Assembly: GCA_027420455.1 (NCBI GenBank)
Contig: DAIBJA010000025.1
Span: 1-57,577, forward strand
Length of the DNA stretch: 57,577 nucleotides
Direction: 5' to 3'
DNA from: Clostridia bacterium
Lineage (GTDB): Bacteria > Bacillota > Sulfobacillia > JAJZYS01 > JAJYTV01
Position 1 is the first letter of the stretch, and every line of letters begins with the position of its first letter. The notes beneath the pieces are model-generated. The model saw nothing but the letters and a program-made list of their open reading frames with translations. It did no database searches and was not told the origin of the DNA. A program made the translations under genes and the position numbers. Positions 53,605-57,577 of the stretch are shown in pieces.

Positions 53605-55980
53605 ATGACGCAAGCGAGGCCCAGCGAAGCGGTCGCGGGACGAGATCCGCGGCGGGAAGGGGCAGGGGTCCAGGCTCTCGCCGTCCGGGTCAGCGGCACG
53701 GTGCAGGGGGTGGGGTTTCGGCCCTTCGTCTACCGCCTCGCGACGGAGTATGGGCTCGTGGGCCTGGTGCGCAACGAGGGCTCCTTCGTCCGCGTCGAGG
53801 CGCAGGGCCCGCCTGAGGCGCTCGAGGGCTTCCTGCGCGACCTCTGTGCCCGGGCGCCTGCCGCGGCGGCGATCGAGGGGCTCGCAGCCGAGCCGATCCC
53901 GGTGGGCGAACGGCAAGGCTTCTCGATCGTACCTTCGCGCGACGCCAGGCGTGAGGCGATGGGCATCCCCGTCGACAGCGCCATCTGCCCGGACTGCCTC
54001 AAGGACCTGAGGGATCCCGGGAGCCGCTACTACCGCTACCCCTTCACCTCGTGCACGCAGTGCGGGCCGCGCTACACGATCACGCGGCGCCTCCCCTTCG
54101 ATCGCGAGCGCACGGCGATGGACCTCTTCCCCCTCTGTACGGACTGCCAGGGCGACTACGTCGAGCCCGCTTCCCGCCGCTTCCACGCCCAGGCGACCGC
54201 GTGCGGCGCCTGCGGGCCGAGCCTCTTCTGGTGCGGGCCGGACGGCGTCCCGCACGGGGAGAACGAAGAGGCGCTGCGACGGGCGAAGGCCCTTCTCCGT
54301 GCCGGGGGCATCGTCGCCGTCATGGGCATCGGCGGATTCCACCTGGCGGTGGACGCGAGGAACGAAGGGGCGGTGCAGCGCCTCAGGCTCCGCAAACGGC
54401 GCCCCGGCAAGCCCCTCGCCGTCATGATGGCGGAAGACGAGGTGCCGCTGCATTGCCGCGTCTCGGCGGCCGAGCGGCGGGCGCTCTCTGGCCCGGCGCA
54501 TCCGATCGTGCTGCTCGAGCGGCTGGGCGGGACGGGCATCGCGCCCTCCGTGGCGCCGGGAATGGCGCGCCTCGGCGTGATGCTGCCGTACACGGGCCTT
54601 CATGTGCTTCTGCTCGAGGACGCCGACCTTTCGTGCCTCGTAATGACGAGCGGCAACCACAGCGGCGAGCCGCTCTCCTACTCGGTGGAGGGCGCACTCT
54701 CAGAACTCGGCGACGTGGCGGACGGCTTTCTCTGCCACACGCGGGAAATCGTCCGCCCGGTGGACGACTCGGTCCTTCGCGTGGCTCGAGAGGGACCGAT
54801 CCTGCTGCGCCGTGCGCGCGGCTTCGTGCCGAGGAGCATCGTGGTGCCGGGCTGCGATCCGCGGCTTCGGGCTTTCGCCGCGGGGGGCGACGTCAAGAAC
54901 GCCTTCGCCGTGCTGCGCGGCGGCCGCATCTGGCTGAGCCCGCACATCGGGGACCTCGCTGTGCCGAAGACCATGGCGCTCTTCGAGCGGGAGGTGTCGT
55001 GGTATCGGGAGGAGCTCGGGGCGGAGCCCGAGGTGGTCGTCCACGACCTCCATCCCGGCTATCGCGGCACGGCGTACGCCGGGAGCCTTCGGCGTCCTCT
55101 CGTCGCCGTGCAGCACCACCACGCCCACATCGCGGCGTGCCTGCTCGAACACGGCGTGACGGAGCCGGTCCTCGGACTCGCGCTCGATGGCGTCGGCTAT
55201 GGCGACGACGGCGGCATCTGGGGCGGCGAGGCTTTGCTCGTGGACGGCGCGGGCTACCGGCGGGTGGGGAGCCTCCTGCCCCTGCGGCTGGTGGGCGGCG
55301 ACGTCGCGGTGAAGGAGCCCTGGCGCCTCGCGGTCAGCTACCTTGAAGAAGTGGGGCGGTGGGACGAAGACGGGAAGGCTCTGCTGCAGAGGATGGGTGT
55401 AGCGGCGGACCTGGCGCGGCGGCTCGGGCAGGTGCTGCGCAGCCGCTACCCCGGCTTCGTCTCCACGAGCGCCGGACGGCTCTTTGACGCGGCGGGCGCC
55501 CTCATCCTGGGGCGCGCCAAGGCGAGCTTCGAGGGGGAGCTGCCGATGCTGCTCGAGGCGGCCGTTCGGCCGGAGGAGGTAGCCGCATACCCCTTCGACC
55601 TCGTCGAGGGCGAGCGGCTCCTCCTCGACTGGCGGCCCGCGTTCCTCGCCATGCTGGACGACTTGAGAGAGGGAGCGTCCGTGCCGGCCCTTGCGACCGG
55701 GCTCCATCGCGGCCTGGCGCGGGGCCTCGCTCGCGTGGCGCGACGCCTCTCGCGGCGCCACGGGCTCAAGTGCGTGGCGCTTGGCGGCGGCGTCTGGCAG
55801 AACGAGTGGCTCTTGCGCTGGTTCCTCGCCGAGATGGAGGGATCGGGAATCAGGGTGATCTGGCCGCGGGAGCTGCCGGTGGGGGATGGCGGGCTCGCTG
55901 TCGGGCAGCTTGCGGTCTTGATCGCGCTAAGGCGTCAAGGAATGGGTCGGGCTATTTCCTCGGAGACGCGCCGCACGTAG
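53605..55980 (+). CDS. hypF: Carbamoyltransferase HypF
   Basis: VSGTVQGVGFRPFVYRLA; CPDCLKDLRDPGSRYYRYPFTSCTQCGPRYTI; QHHHAHIAACLLEHG; ALGGGVWQN. Confidence 0.97.
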   Translation: MTQARPSEAVAGRDPRREGAGVQALAVRVSGTVQGVGFRPFVYRLATEYGLVGLVRNEGSFVRVEAQGPPEALEGFLRDLCARAPAAAAIEGLAAEPIPVGERQGFSIVPSRDARREAMGIPVDSAICPDCLKDLRDPGSRYYRYPFTSCTQCGPRYTITRRLPFDRERTAMDLFPLCTDCQGDYVEPASRRFHAQATACGACGPSLFWCGPDGVPHGENEEALRRAKALLRAGGIVAVMGIGGFHLAVDARNEGAVQRLRLRKRRPGKPLAVMMAEDEVPLHCRVSAAERRALSGPAHPIVLLERLGGTGIAPSVAPGMARLGVMLPYTGLHVLLLEDADLSCLVMTSGNHSGEPLSYSVEGALSELGDVADGFLCHTREIVRPVDDSVLRVAREGPILLRRARGFVPRSIVVPGCDPRLRAFAAGGDVKNAFAVLRGGRIWLSPHIGDLAVPKTMALFEREVSWYREELGAEPEVVVHDLHPGYRGTAYAGSLRRPLVAVQHHHAHIAACLLEHGVTEPVLGLALDGVGYGDDGGIWGGEALLVDGAGYRRVGSLLPLRLVGGDVAVKEPWRLAVSYLEEVGRWDEDGKALLQRMGVAADLARRLGQVLRSRYPGFVSTSAGRLFDAAGALILGRAKASFEGELPMLLEAAVRPEEVAAYPFDLVEGERLLLDWRPAFLAMLDDLREGASVPALATGLHRGLARGLARVARRLSRRHGLKCVALGGGVWQNEWLLRWFLAEMEGSGIRVIWPRELPVGDGGLAVGQLAVLIALRRQGMGRAISSETRRT

Positions 55981-56396
55981 AGGGGGAGACGCTCCTCGAG
56001 TAGCGCGGAGAGCCCTTCCCGGTAGCCAAGGGACAGGGGTTCGATCCCGAAGAGGATGATGTTGTCCGGGCACTGGCCCAGGCGCCTCGCGAGATCCAGG
56101 AGATGAAGGAGATCTCCGGAGTGTGGCGTGATGGAGTTCCCTTGGCGGCGGGAGGCGGCCTCCTCCGGAATAAAGCGCACGATCGCACCGGGCGTCTCGC
56201 CCATGCGGGCGCAGTCCACGATGATCGCGCGGTCCGCGCCGGATAGCGCGTCGAGGAGGCGCATGCCGGCGGTGCCGATGTCGAGAAGGCGCACGTCGGG
56301 CCGGTCTTCGAATGAGGGCTCGAGTTCCTGTATGATCCGCACGGCGACGCCTTCATCTTCGCGCAGCGGGTTGCCGAGTCCGACGACGACGGTCAT
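55935..56396 (-). CDS. Hydrogenase maturation protease
   Basis: MTVVVGLGNPLREDEGVAVRIIQELE...LLDIGTAGMRLLDALSGADRAIIVDCARMG; overlaps the hypF 3' end antisense. Confidence 0.9.
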   Translation of the reverse strand: MTVVVGLGNPLREDEGVAVRIIQELEPSFEDRPDVRLLDIGTAGMRLLDALSGADRAIIVDCARMGETPGAIVRFIPEEAASRRQGNSITPHSGDLLHLLDLARRLGQCPDNIILFGIEPLSLGYREGLSALLEERLPLYVRRVSEEIARPIP

Positions 56397-56522
56397 GGAA
56401 GCACCCCTGTGGAATCCTCTGTGTTCCACGCCGAGTATACGGCAGGACGGCTCTGGAGGCGGCATTCGAGTGTGGTTTGCTTGCGTTGCGCGCGCAGGAA
56501 TGTTAGACTAACGCGTGCTCGG

Positions 56523-56599
<77 letters not shown>

Positions 56600-56620
56600 G
56601 AATTTACCGGTTGGCTTGGT

Positions 56621-56660
56621 CGAAACCCGCTTCCCGCAAGGGTTGCGGGTTTCGTGTTTT
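56621..56660 (+). terminator. Terminator after tRNA-Arg
   Basis: CGAAACCCGC / GCGGGTTTCG inverted repeat followed by TGTTTT. Confidence 0.6.
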
Positions 56661-56897
56661 CCAGTGCTTGCCGTGCGACGCGTGGCCTTTGCGCAGTTGC
56701 CACCCAAGTTGCCACCGAAAGTACCGGGGGGATCGTCGTCGAGGGGAGTCGGCGAGGGCACCGCTGGGGCTACAGGCAGGAGGAGGCAGAGCGGCCAAGA
56801 ATTTTAATCAGGACGTTTTTACCGGGACTGGAACAGTCCGGACGACCGTCAGCGTCTCCGCGCAGGAAGATCCCGGTCGGAAGGTAGGCGATTCATC

Positions 56898-57545
56898 GTG
56901 TCTCCATTGGTCAAGGGTGCTGTGAGATTGCTGCCGTTCGCGGCGGCAGCGCTCCTGGGTCTTACCCTGCTGATGCCGGCGGCAAGCGCAAGCTCGAACC
57001 CGGCTGCGGGGGAGACGCTGACGGACTGGCATTACGTTGAGAAGCCCCAGCCCACCATCGAATTCGACTATGGTCCTTCAGATGAGCCTTTGAGCTTGCC
57101 TAACGGACGCGACCCGTTTCGGCCCAAGGGTGGCTACCAAACCATCGACGCCCACTGGGGCGGCTTCGATAATCCGGCCCCGCTCATTTGGTACACCGAA
57201 CACGCCTGTGGCAACGGCTGTGATACCAGCATCGCCGCCATCTTGATGGGCAAGGGCGTCAAGTACGCTCCCGACCTCATCAAGATCATGAACGCCGAGC
57301 ACTTCTCGCCAGGAATGATCGGAGCGCCGGTGCCGAAGGGCATCACAACGCCTGCTCAAAGCCGCTTTACCTACGCCGACGGCTGGATCTATCCGGAAGC
57401 ACTTACGCCGCCAAACAACGGTGTCGACAAGCTCGGCCCCGGTAAGGCTATCCACCACTTCGGCCGGATCTACGTGATTCCGTACAAGGACTGCTACTTC
57501 ATCCCCGGCACCGAGACCGTCTGGGCCCGGGAAGTCTGCAAGTAG
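56898..57545 (+). CDS. Secreted protein of unknown function
   Basis: Signal peptide LLPFAAAALLGLTLLMPAASASS; several Cys in the mature part; no family recognised. Confidence 0.6.
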   Translation: MSPLVKGAVRLLPFAAAALLGLTLLMPAASASSNPAAGETLTDWHYVEKPQPTIEFDYGPSDEPLSLPNGRDPFRPKGGYQTIDAHWGGFDNPAPLIWYTEHACGNGCDTSIAAILMGKGVKYAPDLIKIMNAEHFSPGMIGAPVPKGITTPAQSRFTYADGWIYPEALTPPNNGVDKLGPGKAIHHFGRIYVIPYKDCYFIPGTETVWAREVCK

Positions 57546-57577
57546 GAACGCGCCCCGAAGAGCCGACTCTGCGGGGG

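Noticed and set aside
52987-54660. 557-aa minus ORF antisense to hypB/hypF
   Set aside because: Shadow ORF with no domain.

Overview
High-GC Bacillota-type chromosome-origin window, probably from a spore-former (yyaC, spoIIIJ/jag, noc and Coat_F homologues). Genes left of about 17 kb run mostly on the minus strand (purA, dnaB, rplI, rpsR-ssb-rpsF, parB-parA-noc, rsmG, jag, yidC, yidD, rnpA, rpmH). Genes to the right run mostly on the plus strand (dnaA, dnaN, yaaA, recF, DUF721/dciA-like, remB-like, gyrB, gyrA). DnaA boxes lie on both sides of dnaA. Downstream come pdxST, a T-box-controlled mtnA-serS unit with two tRNA-Ser genes, an APC permease, a split NHEJ set (ku plus separate LigD polymerase and ligase genes), a nickel/cobalt permease, a multi-subunit cytosolic-type [NiFe] hydrogenase with hypCDEABF and a maturation protease, and tRNA-Arg. 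Main findings: (1) gyrB carries an in-frame intein of about 560 aa exactly at the IIM/TDADVDG Toprim site, with an XRE-type HTH and a two-motif LAGLIDADG region inside it; (2) an in-frame TAA interrupts the hydrogenase beta/gamma fusion gene; (3) a perfect parS lies beside parB and a perfect Noc-binding palindrome lies inside noc; (4) a T-box with a plausible Ser specifier precedes mtnA rather than serS directly; (5) DtxR-like palindromes lie upstream of a putative metal exporter. All calls come from reading the sequence and supplied ORFs; no database search was run.
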